NCBI RefSeq assembly: GCF_016807805.1
Contig: NZ_CP063362.1
Location: 2,717,001-2,781,000, forward strand
DNA from: Xanthobacter dioxanivorans
GTDB taxonomy: Bacteria; Pseudomonadota; Alphaproteobacteria; Rhizobiales; Xanthobacteraceae
DNA: 64,000 nt
Direction: 5' to 3'
The position numbers were made by a program, and so were the translations under genes. The notes beneath the pieces are model-generated. The model did not search any database. It worked only from the letters and a program-made list of their open reading frames with translations, and was not told the DNA's origin. This document shows positions 9,205 through 17,249 of this stretch, in pieces. Every line of letters starts with the position of its first letter. The stretch's first letter is position 1.

Positions 9205-10392
9205 TCACTTGGCCGAGGGGACGACGCGGGACTTCTCCACCAGCTTGCCGTCCCGGGCCTGGGTGATGATGACCGGCAGGCGCATCTGCTGGCGCGAGCC
9301 GTAGGTGTCGACACCGTAGAAGTCGACCTTGTCGCCATAGAAGGAGGTGAAGGCGGCGTCTGGCAGCGCGGCCGCCACCGCCTTCGGGTCGATCGACTGG
9401 GCCTTCTCCATCGCCGCCTTGAGCGCGTAGACGGAATCGTAGAAGCCGATCTGGATGGCGTTGATCGATTCGCCCAGGAGGGTCCTTGCCTCCGCGTTGA
9501 CGGCCTTCTGCCGTTCCGTGGCCGTCGGTCCGTCGAAGGTCACCGCTGCGCCCATGTAGACGCCCTCGATGGCATTGCCGCCGGTCGCCTTGAGGCCGTC
9601 GATGCCGGTGCCGACCTCCACCACCTTCACGCCCTTCCAGCCGAGCACGTCGAGTTCCTTCAGCACCGCTCCGGCGTCGGCGGGCGGCATGGCGCCCAGG
9701 TCGACGATGTCCGGCTTCAGGGAGGCGATGCGCGCCGCCATGGGCTGGAACTCGGTGGTGCCGCGCTCATAGAAGTCGCTGGAGAGGACCTTCACGCCGG
9801 TCTCGCTCCACACCTTCTTCGCCACCCCCTCGGTGTCGCGGCCGGTCGCGTCGTTGGGGTTGAGCATGACGATGGACTTGGCCTGCGGGTTTTCCTCGTG
9901 GATGAAGCGGATCAGCGGCGGCAGGATCTCGAACGGCGTGTTCATCTGGGTGAAGGTCAGCGGGAATTTGGGACCCTTGATGCTGGGCCCCCAGGCGGTG
10001 GTGAACAGGATCACGCCCTGCCGTTCACTGAGCGACTGAAGTGCCTGAACCGGCGCGGTGCCGAGGCTGCCGCCGATGAACTTGACGCCCTCGCGGTTGA
10101 GCAGGGTCTGGGCGACCTTTGTTCCTTCGGCGGCGTTGTACTTGTTGTCGTAGGCGAGGCACTCGAAATTGTAGGCCTTGCCGGCGACCTTGACGCCACC
10201 GGCCTGCGCGATCTCCTGCGCGGCCTTCTTGCACATGAATTCCGAGCCCTTGCCCCAGGTCGCGCCGGTGCCCGACAGCGGCACCGAGAGCCCGAGCTTG
10301 ATCGTCTCCTGGGCCTGGGCGGCGCCGATCGCACCGAGAAGGCTGAGCGAAGCGCCAAAGGCGATGGATTTCACACGGATCGTGAGCGGCAT
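9205..10392 (-). CDS. ABC transporter periplasmic substrate-binding protein (LivK/HAAT family)
   Basis: The 395-residue product starts at ATG 10392 behind a strong GGAGGAGAGG site and has a Sec signal peptide ending near AQAQE. The mature part, ETIKLGLSVPLSGTGATWG, is a type I periplasmic-binding-fold protein of the branched-chain/amide/aromatic group, with two lobes joined by a hinge. It captures the solute for LivHMGF. Ligand-determining residues cannot be interpreted by eye. The neighbours (acyl-CoA ligase, CoA transferase, beta-oxidation enzymes) point to an organic acid. Confidence 0.9.
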   Translation of the reverse strand: MPLTIRVKSIAFGASLSLLGAIGAAQAQETIKLGLSVPLSGTGATWGKGSEFMCKKAAQEIAQAGGVKVAGKAYNFECLAYDNKYNAAEGTKVAQTLLNREGVKFIGGSLGTAPVQALQSLSERQGVILFTTAWGPSIKGPKFPLTFTQMNTPFEILPPLIRFIHEENPQAKSIVMLNPNDATGRDTEGVAKKVWSETGVKVLSSDFYERGTTEFQPMAARIASLKPDIVDLGAMPPADAGAVLKELDVLGWKGVKVVEVGTGIDGLKATGGNAIEGVYMGAAVTFDGPTATERQKAVNAEARTLLGESINAIQIGFYDSVYALKAAMEKAQSIDPKAVAAALPDAAFTSFYGDKVDFYGVDTYGSRQQMRLPVIITQARDGKLVEKSRVVPSAK

Positions 10393-10439
10393 TTCCTCTC
10401 CTCCATTTGTTGGAGCGCGGCTTTGTCCGCGCCCGGCCT

Positions 10440-11750
10440 TCACGTTTTTGCGGGCTGCCCCGTCTTGTTCGTCAGGTTTGCAATCTCCTCGGGTCCGTAA
10501 CCGAGGCATGCGAGAAGGTCGTGCGAATCGGCGCCGAGATCGGGCGCTGGCCGGTGGGCGCGCGCCTGGGCCGCGACGGTGCGCACGGTCCGCGTGGCGA
10601 TGGGGACGCGGCGACCGAGAATTTCCTCCTCGCAGAAGAAGCCGCCAGCCATGTTCTCGGGCGCGGCAAGCGCGTCGGCCGGAGTGAGCGCCTTGCACGC
10701 CGGGATCCTGGCGGCCGCCAGCTCATCGAGGCAGTCCTCGGAGGAGCGCGTGGCGCACCACCCGGCCATGATCGCGCTCAGCTCCTCCCCGTGCTCGCCG
10801 CGGCCGATGTCCGAGGAGAAGCGGGGATCCTCCGCAAGGCCGGGCCGGCCGATGAACTCCGCCCACCGGCGGAACATGCCATCTCCGATCACCTGGACCA
10901 TGACCCAGCCGTCGCGGGTGCGGAACAGGTCGGAGGGCCCGGCGATGGGGCTGAGGTTGCCGATCGCCACGCGGCTGCGCGCGCCCATCGCCTCCTCGAT
11001 CAGCATCGGGTTGGTCATGGCGAGCGCCGTGCCGAGGAGCGAGGCCTGCACGTGCTGGCCGCGCCCCGTGACCCGCCGCTCGTAGAGCGCGGCCAGGGTC
11101 GCGAAGGCGGCGGAGATGCCGGTCGCATAGTCCACATAGGAGACGGCGGCCCGGAGCGGGCGCTCGCCCGTGCCGGTCAGGTGCATGGCGCCGCTAAGGG
11201 CCTGCCCGGTGCCGTCGAAGCCGATGCGGTCGCGGCTGTCGCCCTCGGGCCCGAAGGCGCTGATGGTGGTGAGGATGATGTCGGGGCGGCAGGCCCTGAG
11301 GCTGTCATAGTCGAGCCGCGCGCGCTTCAGCGCCGCGGGCGGCAGGTTGACGATGACCGCGTCGGACGACGCGACGAGCCGCTCGAACGCGGCGCGCCCG
11401 GCCGTCGATTCAAGATCGAGCACGAGCGACTTCTTGTTGCGGTTCATCTGCACATAGAGCGCGCCACGGCCGGGAACGCCGATCGGCATGACTTCCCGGT
11501 CGGGCGCGCCCGCCGGGGGTTCGATCCGGATCACCTCGGCCCCCTGGTCGGCGAGCATCGCCGCACAGTACGGAGCCGCGATGTAACGGCCGAGATCCAG
11601 GATCCGCGCACCGTCAAGCCCTGCGGGCGCACGCTCCCCATTGCCTGTGACCGCCGCTTGCGCTTTGGCCTCATTCTCTTTTGGCACGTTTCCTCGCCCT
11701 GGATTTCTGCGGAGGGGGCTTCCCATCTCCGGCAGCGATGTGTTAGTCAT
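10440..11750 (-). CDS. Family III CoA transferase (CaiB/BaiF)
   Basis: This 436-residue protein has the CaiB/BaiF pattern: LDLGRYIAAPYCAAMLADQGAEVIRIE near the N-terminus (about 50-75) and the catalytic aspartate segment SYVDYATGI near residue 200, equivalent to Asp169 of formyl-CoA transferase. Such enzymes move CoA between acids. A 40-residue N-terminal extension before the domain is polar and could be dispensable if translation starts later. It is the first gene of the minus operon, and its ATG lies 46 bp from the divergent iclR. A second acid-activation route beside the ligase suggests CoA recycling from a pathway end product. Confidence 0.88.
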   Translation of the reverse strand: MTNTSLPEMGSPLRRNPGRGNVPKENEAKAQAAVTGNGERAPAGLDGARILDLGRYIAAPYCAAMLADQGAEVIRIEPPAGAPDREVMPIGVPGRGALYVQMNRNKKSLVLDLESTAGRAAFERLVASSDAVIVNLPPAALKRARLDYDSLRACRPDIILTTISAFGPEGDSRDRIGFDGTGQALSGAMHLTGTGERPLRAAVSYVDYATGISAAFATLAALYERRVTGRGQHVQASLLGTALAMTNPMLIEEAMGARSRVAIGNLSPIAGPSDLFRTRDGWVMVQVIGDGMFRRWAEFIGRPGLAEDPRFSSDIGRGEHGEELSAIMAGWCATRSSEDCLDELAAARIPACKALTPADALAAPENMAGGFFCEEEILGRRVPIATRTVRTVAAQARAHRPAPDLGADSHDLLACLGYGPEEIANLTNKTGQPAKT

Positions 11751-11758
11751 TCTCTATC

Positions 11759-11793
11759 GTGAATGACATTCACAAATTTCTGAAAGCCATTCA
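11759..11793. promoter_or_regulatory. Candidate IclR operator: two 13-bp dyads, 21 bp apart
   Basis: The 46-bp gap between the divergent CoA transferase and iclR contains a perfect dyad GTGAATG-A-CATTCAC (11759-11773). A weaker copy, TGAAAGCCATTCA, follows (11781-11793). Their centres are 21 bp apart, two helical turns, so two dimers or a tetramer could bind the same face. IclR-family proteins bind such short dyads as paired dimers. The second copy lies directly before the iclR ATG, where a ribosome site would be, so binding would also repress iclR itself. Confidence 0.6.
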
Positions 11794-11796
11794 TAC

Positions 11797-12648
11797 ATGA
11801 GTGACACGGCCGATCAAGACCCCTCGCCAAAAATCGTCGGAGCCGTCGCGAACGCAGTTTCGATCCTGAGAACGCTGGCGCAATCGAGCGTGCCCGCCGG
11901 CGTCAACGTGATCGCGCGCGATGCCGGAGTGAGCGTCAGCACCTGCTTCAACATCCTGCGGACCCTCTCCATCGAGCATCTGGTCGAATTCGATCCGGAG
12001 GCGAAGACCTATGCCATCGGCATGGGCGTCCTGGAGCTTTCCCTGCCGCTGCTCGGCGCCAACCAGACCGACCTCATCAGGCCCGAGCTTGCGCGCCTGT
12101 CCGGCGAGCACAAATGCCTCGTGTGCCTGTGGCAGATCACCGAGGGCGAGCGCATCATTCTCATCGACCGCGTTTCCACCGCGAAGACGGTGCGCGTGGA
12201 CATGTCCGACGGCTCGCGGCTGCCGACCTTCGTGGGCGCGGTGGGGCGGTGCTACGCAGCCCTGCGCGGCCTGCCGCGTGCCGAGCTGAAGGCGCGTTTC
12301 AAGACGCTGCAGTGGCAGTCGCCGCCGAGCTTCGAGGACTACGCGCGCGACGTGGAGCAGGCGCGCCGCGACGGCTACGCCTTCGATTTCGGGCAGCTGT
12401 TCCGGGGCCTGGAAATCGCCGCGGCGATCGTGACCGACCATTCCGGCAAGCCCCGTCTCGGCATCAGCGGCATCTCCATCGCCGGGCAGTTGGCGCGCCC
12501 GGAAGTCGAGCGGCTCGGCGTCGCGCTCAGGGATGCGGCCGATTTCGTCAGCGAGTCGCTGTTCGGCGTGTCGCGCGGGGTCCGCCAGTCGGAGCGGCGC
12601 CTCGCGGCCGGCCCGCCGGCGGGCCGGCTGCGGGGAGGGCAGGGCTGA
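11797..12648 (+). CDS. IclR family transcriptional regulator
   Basis: The 283-residue protein has an N-terminal winged helix (about 12-75; VSVSTCFNILRTL is the recognition helix region). An IclR effector domain (about 85-255) follows, with the typical segment GLEIAAAIVTDHSGKPRLGISGI near its end. It probably binds an aromatic or acyl-CoA-type effector and controls the two divergent catabolic operons through the paired dyad in front of it. No clear Shine-Dalgarno precedes ATG 11797, and the tail after residue 260 is low-complexity. The next gene overlaps its stop. Confidence 0.9.
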   Translation: MSDTADQDPSPKIVGAVANAVSILRTLAQSSVPAGVNVIARDAGVSVSTCFNILRTLSIEHLVEFDPEAKTYAIGMGVLELSLPLLGANQTDLIRPELARLSGEHKCLVCLWQITEGERIILIDRVSTAKTVRVDMSDGSRLPTFVGAVGRCYAALRGLPRAELKARFKTLQWQSPPSFEDYARDVEQARRDGYAFDFGQLFRGLEIAAAIVTDHSGKPRLGISGISIAGQLARPEVERLGVALRDAADFVSESLFGVSRGVRQSERRLAAGPPAGRLRGGQG

Positions 12649-13049
12649 TGACCGATGCTGCCGCCCGTGTGTGGGTGTTCGACGATTTTCGCCCCGGCGA
12701 ACCGCTCGGCCGCCATGCCATCGCTCTGGACGAAGCCCGCCTCGCCACCTGGCGCGCCATCTATGGCGCATCCGCGGAAGAGGGGCACGTGCCGTCCGGG
12801 ATGCTCGTGGCTGCGATGATGGAAGCCTACCTCATGGCCATCAGGCCGCGTCCTCCGGGCAACGTCCATGCAGCGCAGACGCTCGCCTTCGGCGCGCCGG
12901 CGAAGGCGGGTGACCGCCTCGATGCGGAGGTCAGCTGCCTCTGGAAGGAGATGCGCAGGACGCGCTGCTGGGTGGGGTTCGGCGTCGTCCTGCGGGATGG
13001 CGGTCGCTGCGTCCTCACGGGGGAGATCAGCGCGATCTGGTCCAGATGA
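12648..13049 (+). CDS. Hotdog-fold MaoC-like protein without obvious catalytic motif
   Basis: This 133-residue protein starts at ATG 12648, overlapping the iclR stop (TGATG), so it is translationally coupled. Its layout (FRPGEPLGRHAIALDEA, then HVPSGMLVAAMMEAYL, then FGAPAKAGDRL) fits one MaoC/hotdog domain. The D-x(n)-H hydratase pair seen in the next gene is not evident. It may be the non-catalytic subunit of a heteromeric enoyl-CoA hydratase or a thioesterase-like protein. Function is inferred only from fold and neighbour. Confidence 0.75.
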   Translation: MTDAAARVWVFDDFRPGEPLGRHAIALDEARLATWRAIYGASAEEGHVPSGMLVAAMMEAYLMAIRPRPPGNVHAAQTLAFGAPAKAGDRLDAEVSCLWKEMRRTRCWVGFGVVLRDGGRCVLTGEISAIWSR

Positions 13050-13086
13050 AGAGCGCCGCCCAGGGCGCCGGAGAAGGAACCAACCG

Positions 13087-13515
13087 ATGGAAATGCCAAA
13101 TGGGGCCGCGCTTCCCCGCGAGCTTGTCGCCGTCAGCCTGGTGGCGGGACCGCACGAGGTCGCCCGCTATGCCGAGCTCACCGCCGATTTCAATCCCATC
13201 CATCTTGATCCCGCATTCGCGGCGGGCACCACCTTTGGTCGGCCGATCATCCACGGGACGCTGGGGCTCAACCTGGTGATCGAGGCGATTGAGCGCACGT
13301 TCGGGGGTCTCCCGGACGACGTCAGCGTAGAGGTTCGCTTCGTGAAGCCGGTGCCCGTGGGCTCCGCCATCCGGGCCGGAGGCTACCTGCGGAGCCTCGA
13401 AGCCGGGACATACGAAATTTATGTCGAAACCGCCTCCGGCGAGCGCGCCGTCGAGGGCACCTGCACCATCGGCCGGGCGCCGGAGCATCGCAACAAGGGA
13501 GCAAACGCCACATGA
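13087..13515 (+). CDS. MaoC family (R)-specific enoyl-CoA hydratase-like protein
   Basis: The 142-residue hotdog protein contains the R-hydratase motif: YAELTADFNPIHLD, then TTFGRPIIHGTL (about 33-65). It carries the Asp and His that activate water in (R)-specific enoyl-CoA hydratases. ATG 13087 follows a GGAGAAGGA ribosome site. Its last codons overlap the acyl-CoA dehydrogenase start by 4 bp. With the preceding hotdog gene it could form a two-subunit hydratase acting on the product of the dehydrogenase. Confidence 0.87.
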   Translation: MEMPNGAALPRELVAVSLVAGPHEVARYAELTADFNPIHLDPAFAAGTTFGRPIIHGTLGLNLVIEAIERTFGGLPDDVSVEVRFVKPVPVGSAIRAGGYLRSLEAGTYEIYVETASGERAVEGTCTIGRAPEHRNKGANAT

Positions 13516-14669
13516 CGATCCCCATCGTCGACGACGAAACCTTCGGCCAGCTCAAGGACGCGGTGGAGCGCTTCGTCGCCGAACGCCTCGTTCCCAACGA
13601 GATGCGGGTCGAGATCGAGGACGAGATACCCGAGGAGATTGTCGCCGAGATGCGGGAACTCGGGCTGTTCGGCCTCACCATCCCGCCCGAGTATGACGGC
13701 ATCGGTCTGAACGCGCGTCAGGAAACCCAGCTCGCCATGATCTTCGGCGGCACGGCCCTCGCCTTCCGCTCCCTGCTCGCCACCAATATCGGCATCGGCG
13801 CCCGTGGCCTCATCTTCGAGGGGACGCAGGAGCAGAAGCAGCTTTACCTGCCGAAGCTCGCCAGCGGCGAGATCATCTCCGCCTTCGCGCTCACCGAGCC
13901 GGACACGGGCTCCGACCCGGCCAATCTCACCACCCGCGCGGTGCGCGACGGCGACGACTACGTCATCAGCGGCACCAAGCGCTACATCACCAATGCCGAG
14001 CGCGCCGGCCTGTTCACGGTCATGGCCCGCACCGAGTTCGACAAGCCTGGCGCGGACGCCATCTCGGCCTTCCTTGTCCCGCGGCCCACGCCCGGCCTCA
14101 CCATCGGCAAGAAGGACCGAAAGATGGGCCAGCGCGGGACCACCACATCGGACGTGATATTCGACAACGTGCGCGTGCCGGCAAGCGCCATCATCGGCCT
14201 CGTGCCGGGGCGCGGCTTCCGGCTCGCCATGCGCGTGTTGGACCGCGGGCGAATTCACATCGCGGCTCTCGCCACCGGTGCATGCCGGCGGTTGATCGCG
14301 GAGATGGTCTCCTTCGCCCGCGAGCGCAGGCAGTTCGGCAAGCCCATCGCCGAATACCAGCTGATTCAGGCGATGATCGCCGACAGCCACACGGAATACC
14401 TCGCCGCGAAGGCGCTCGTGGAGCAGACGGCCGCGATCTATGACCGCGAGGGTGCCGCCCGCACGGAGGCATCCGCCGCCAAGTATTTCGCCACCGAGGC
14501 GGTGGGCCGCGTGGCCGACCGGGCCGTCCAGGTGCACGGCGGCGCGGGATACATGAGCGAGTACGCCGTGGAACGCTTCTATCGCGATGTCCGCCTGATG
14601 CGGATCTACGAGGGCACCAGCCAGATCCAGCAACTGCTGATCGCCCGTCAGCTTCTGAAGGGAGCATGA
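13512..14669 (+). CDS. Acyl-CoA dehydrogenase
   Basis: This 385-residue FAD enzyme has the family signatures AFALTEPDTGSDPANLTT (near 120) and, C-terminal, QVHGGAGYMSEYAVERFYRD and MRIYEGTSQIQ. The Glu of YEGT is the expected catalytic base. It introduces the alpha-beta double bond into an acyl-CoA and passes electrons to ETF. Length is standard. It is coupled by 4-bp ATGA overlaps to both the MaoC gene before it and the SDR after it, so the three act in one operon. Confidence 0.93.
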   Translation: MTIPIVDDETFGQLKDAVERFVAERLVPNEMRVEIEDEIPEEIVAEMRELGLFGLTIPPEYDGIGLNARQETQLAMIFGGTALAFRSLLATNIGIGARGLIFEGTQEQKQLYLPKLASGEIISAFALTEPDTGSDPANLTTRAVRDGDDYVISGTKRYITNAERAGLFTVMARTEFDKPGADAISAFLVPRPTPGLTIGKKDRKMGQRGTTTSDVIFDNVRVPASAIIGLVPGRGFRLAMRVLDRGRIHIAALATGACRRLIAEMVSFARERRQFGKPIAEYQLIQAMIADSHTEYLAAKALVEQTAAIYDREGAARTEASAAKYFATEAVGRVADRAVQVHGGAGYMSEYAVERFYRDVRLMRIYEGTSQIQQLLIARQLLKGA

Positions 14670-15592
14670 CCATGAGCGCAACCAGGATGCTCGACGGCAA
14701 GGTCGTCGTCGTCACCGGGGCCGGCGGCGGGATCGGCCGTGACATCGCCCTGTCGGCGGCGGCCCATGGCGCCATGGTCGTGGTCAACGACATCGGCGCG
14801 GGCCTCGACGGCAAGGGGCAGGACGAGGGCCCCGCCGCGTGCGTCGTCCAGGAGATCCGCTCCGCCGGCGGGGAAGCGGTCGCCAGCCTCGACAGCGTCG
14901 CAGACGCCGAGGGCGCCGGCCGCATCGTTCAGGTCGCGCGCGACGCCTTCGGACGGCTCGACGGCATCGTCAACAATGCGGGCATCCTGCGCGACGCCTT
15001 CTTCCACAAGATGTCGGATGAGGAGTGGGACAAGGTCCTCAAGGTGCATCTCTACGGCAGCTTCAACATCAGCCGGGCTGCCGCCCCGCTCTTCAAGGAG
15101 CAGCAATCGGGCAGCCTCGTCCACATGACCTCCACGTCGGGGCTCATCGGCAACCGGGCGCAAGCGAACTATTCCGCCGCCAAGCTCGGGATCGTCGGCC
15201 TGTCGAAGTCGATCGCCCTGGACATGGAGCGCTTCGGGGTGCGCTCCAACTGCATCGCTCCCTTCGCCTGGAGCCGGATGATCTCTTCCATCAAGGTGGA
15301 CACGCCCGAGCAGGAGGCGCGCGTCGCCCGCCTGCAGCAGATGACCCCGGCCAAGGTCGCGCCGCTGGCTGTCTACCTCCTCTCCGACAGGGCCTCGGAC
15401 GTGAGCGGACAGATCTTCAGCGTACGCAACAACGAGATCTTCCTCTTCAGCCAGCCGCGGCCGGTGCGATCGGTTCAGCGCGACGACGGCTGGACGCCGG
15501 AACGGATTGCCGATCACGCCATGCCGGCGCTCGCCGCCAGCTTCCATCGCCTCGACGTGTCGTCGGACGTCTTTACCTGGGATCCGGTCTGA
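14666..15592 (+). CDS. SDR family 3-hydroxyacyl-CoA dehydrogenase-like protein
   Basis: The 308-residue SDR has TGAGGGIGRDIAL at the N-terminus, NNAGILRD near 95, and the catalytic set Ser...NYSAAKLGIVG near 170. The long insert and the wording NDIGAGLDGKG and NNAGILRDAFFHKM resemble the dehydrogenase domain of peroxisomal multifunctional enzyme 2. NAD-dependent oxidation of a (3R)-hydroxyacyl-CoA is therefore likely, matching the R-specific MaoC hydratase two genes upstream. It starts at the ATG overlapping the dehydrogenase stop; a second ATG follows at 14672. Confidence 0.88.
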   Translation: MTMSATRMLDGKVVVVTGAGGGIGRDIALSAAAHGAMVVVNDIGAGLDGKGQDEGPAACVVQEIRSAGGEAVASLDSVADAEGAGRIVQVARDAFGRLDGIVNNAGILRDAFFHKMSDEEWDKVLKVHLYGSFNISRAAAPLFKEQQSGSLVHMTSTSGLIGNRAQANYSAAKLGIVGLSKSIALDMERFGVRSNCIAPFAWSRMISSIKVDTPEQEARVARLQQMTPAKVAPLAVYLLSDRASDVSGQIFSVRNNEIFLFSQPRPVRSVQRDDGWTPERIADHAMPALAASFHRLDVSSDVFTWDPV

Positions 15593-15716
15593 TCCGGTCA
15601 CGCAAGGCGCTTCTCGCGATGCATCGCGCAGCCATCGTCATGCCCGTTCGCGCGCCAGATGGACGAACTGGTAGAAGGTCGCTGCTGTGCCCTGCAAAAG
15701 GCTTTCGATTCGGCGG

Positions 15717-16250
15717 CTACCAGCCGTGGAGCAGGTGCTCGATGCCGGATGGCGTCGGACGTGGCGAATCCTCGTCCAGCTTCCGATACTTGCCCTTGAA
15801 GAAGACCAGCGGGCGCCCTTGCGTTGAGCTGCGCGCCGTATGGGCGATCACTTCGCCGACGAGGATGAGGTGGTCGCCGCCGTCGTAGCGGGCATGGTGC
15901 CGGCACTCGAACCATGCCAGGGCTTCCCGCAGCAGCGGTACGCCGCCTCGCCCCGCTTCGGGCGCGAGGCCCTCCCATTTGTCGGACAGCGATCGGGCGA
16001 AGCGTGTGGAGAGCTCACTCTCGCGCTCCGGCAGGACGTTCACCGCATAGTGGTCCGCCGCTGCCCACGCGGCATAGGCCCTGGTGTTCCGAGCGATGGA
16101 GAACAAGATCAGCGGCGGGTCCAGCGACACCGAGTTGAAGGAACTGACGGTGGCGCCGATCCGCTCGCCGTCCGTGCCGCAGGTGGTGACGATGGCGACG
16201 CCGGTGGGAAACAGGCCGAGGGTCTCGCGGAAGGCACGGGCGTTGCTCAT
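15717..16250 (-). CDS. Flavin reductase, HpaC-like
   Basis: This 177-residue FMN-binding split-barrel protein has FPTGVAIVTTCG and GATVSSFNSVSLDPPLILFSI, diagnostic of the flavin reductase component of two-component monooxygenases. It would supply FADH2 or FMNH2 from NAD(P)H to an oxygenase. The HpaB-like oxygenase lies 1 kb away beyond the marR gene on the other strand. ATG 16250 follows AAAGGC and overlaps the stop of a 36-codon frame upstream. The 124 bp between this gene and the convergent SDR contain no gene. Confidence 0.9.
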   Translation of the reverse strand: MSNARAFRETLGLFPTGVAIVTTCGTDGERIGATVSSFNSVSLDPPLILFSIARNTRAYAAWAAADHYAVNVLPERESELSTRFARSLSDKWEGLAPEAGRGGVPLLREALAWFECRHHARYDGGDHLILVGEVIAHTARSSTQGRPLVFFKGKYRKLDEDSPRPTPSGIEHLLHGW

Positions 16251-16357
16251 GGCGCAATGCCTTTCAGGCGGGCGGCAGCAGCCGCGCAAGCGTCATTGTC
16301 CGTGCCGACGATGAGCGGCGGCCGGGAAGCGGCGGCATGGCACGCAACGATCTTCAT
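16247..16357 (-). CDS. Small 36-codon frame coupled to the flavin reductase gene
   Basis: ATG 16357 follows AGAGG closely, and the frame ends in TGA overlapping the flavin reductase ATG (ATGA). The peptide begins MKIVACHAAASRPPL and is Ala-rich, with no recognised domain. The layout suggests a leader peptide for translational coupling or the remnant of a longer gene. It could be chance, because the evidence is only start, ribosome site and coupled stop. Confidence 0.35.
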   Translation of the reverse strand: MKIVACHAAASRPPLIVGTDNDACAAAAARLKGIAP

Positions 16358-16395
16358 GCCTCTGGATCCTTGGTAGGGCCCCCTCCGGGCGCGGT

Positions 16396-17013
16396 TTAGC
16401 CGATGGTCCTGGCGGTGGCGCGGCGGCGGTCTCCGGCCTCGGCTGGAGTGCCCTCGGCCCGGGCATCCTTCAGCATGTCGCCCCAGCGGACTTCCGCGAG
16501 AGCCCGCTCCGAATTGACGATCAGGGCCTTCATCGCCCGCGTCAGTGCATCGAGATCGGCGCGCGAGATGGATTCGAAAAGAATGTCGTTGATCCGCCGG
16601 ACCAGCGGGGCCACCCGGCGCACCTCGGCCTCGCCCTCCGGCGTGAGCGATACCAGCACGCTCCTGCGGTCGGTGAGATGGGGGCGTTTCGTCATCAGCC
16701 CCTTGCGGACAAGTCGCCCGACCTCCGTGGTCACGTGCGGGGCCGCGAGGCGCACGTGCTCCGCAAGGTCGCGGATGGTCACGCCGTCCGTGCCCTCGCG
16801 ATAGGCCGTGCCTATGAGCACGGCGAACTGGCTGCCGGTCAGGCCGAGCTCCTGCGCGAACACCTCGCGGCAGGCCTGCAGCCCGTCGAGCGCCCGCACC
16901 ATGGAGAAGATGCTGTCGCGGAAGTCCCGGTCGCTGCCCGCATTGAGGAAGTCGGGCCGCGAAATCGTGATGGGCGGAATGAAAGCCGGGGAAGCTGTTC
17001 GGCGGGGAGGCAT
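16396..17013 (-). CDS. MarR family transcriptional regulator
   Basis: The 205-residue protein has a winged-helix core: LTGSQFAVLIGTAYREGTDG, then VTTEVGRLVRKGLMTKRPHLTDRRSVLVSLT (about 65-145). This is the MarR recognition helix and beta-wing with the DxRS motif. ATG 17013 (MPPRRT) is preferred to the longer frame from 17082, which would run toward the promoter. It lies between the flavin reductase (same strand) and the divergent oxygenase. It probably represses both through the dyad at 17131-17149 and releases on binding a phenolic acid. Confidence 0.88.
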   Translation of the reverse strand: MPPRRTASPAFIPPITISRPDFLNAGSDRDFRDSIFSMVRALDGLQACREVFAQELGLTGSQFAVLIGTAYREGTDGVTIRDLAEHVRLAAPHVTTEVGRLVRKGLMTKRPHLTDRRSVLVSLTPEGEAEVRRVAPLVRRINDILFESISRADLDALTRAMKALIVNSERALAEVRWGDMLKDARAEGTPAEAGDRRRATARTIG

Positions 17014-17114
17014 CTGCGGTCGTCTCTTCGTGTCGGTGCCCGGGCGTGCCTGCCGGCAGCGCGTCATGGCCGAGGATGCCACGGCGGGCCGGCATCACAA
17101 ACCGGAAAGGTACG

Positions 17115-17149
17115 TTGACAGCTACAAAAATAACTACAAAATGTAGTTA
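17115..17149 (+). promoter_or_regulatory. hpaB-type promoter with overlapping MarR dyad
   Basis: A consensus -35 TTGACA (17115-17120) is followed after 16 bp by CAAAAT (17137-17142). A perfect 8+3+8 dyad, TAACTACA-AAA-TGTAGTTA (17131-17149), covers the -10. MarR dimers bind dyads of this size, so repression by blocking polymerase is expected. An extra CTACAAAA half-motif lies just upstream at 17122-17129. The dyad is about 100 bp upstream of the monooxygenase ATG. Confidence 0.6.
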
Positions 17150-17249
17150 CTTGCTCAGCTGCATCTGCCGCCCGTGCGGCAGCGCCGTCCGAGGACGGGT
17201 CGAACACGAATGGCGTGAACCCGGCGCCCCCTTCCAGAAGGCATTTGTC

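Noticed and set aside
15615..15628. Perfect palindrome CGCGATGCATCGCG between convergent genes
   Set aside because: It is short, GC-rich and without a T-tract or neighbouring promoter, so it is equally likely by chance.
17046..17249. In-frame upstream extension of the HpaB-like gene
   Set aside because: It would cover the predicted promoter and MarR dyad, and has no ribosome site. ATG 17250 has one and gives the usual family length.
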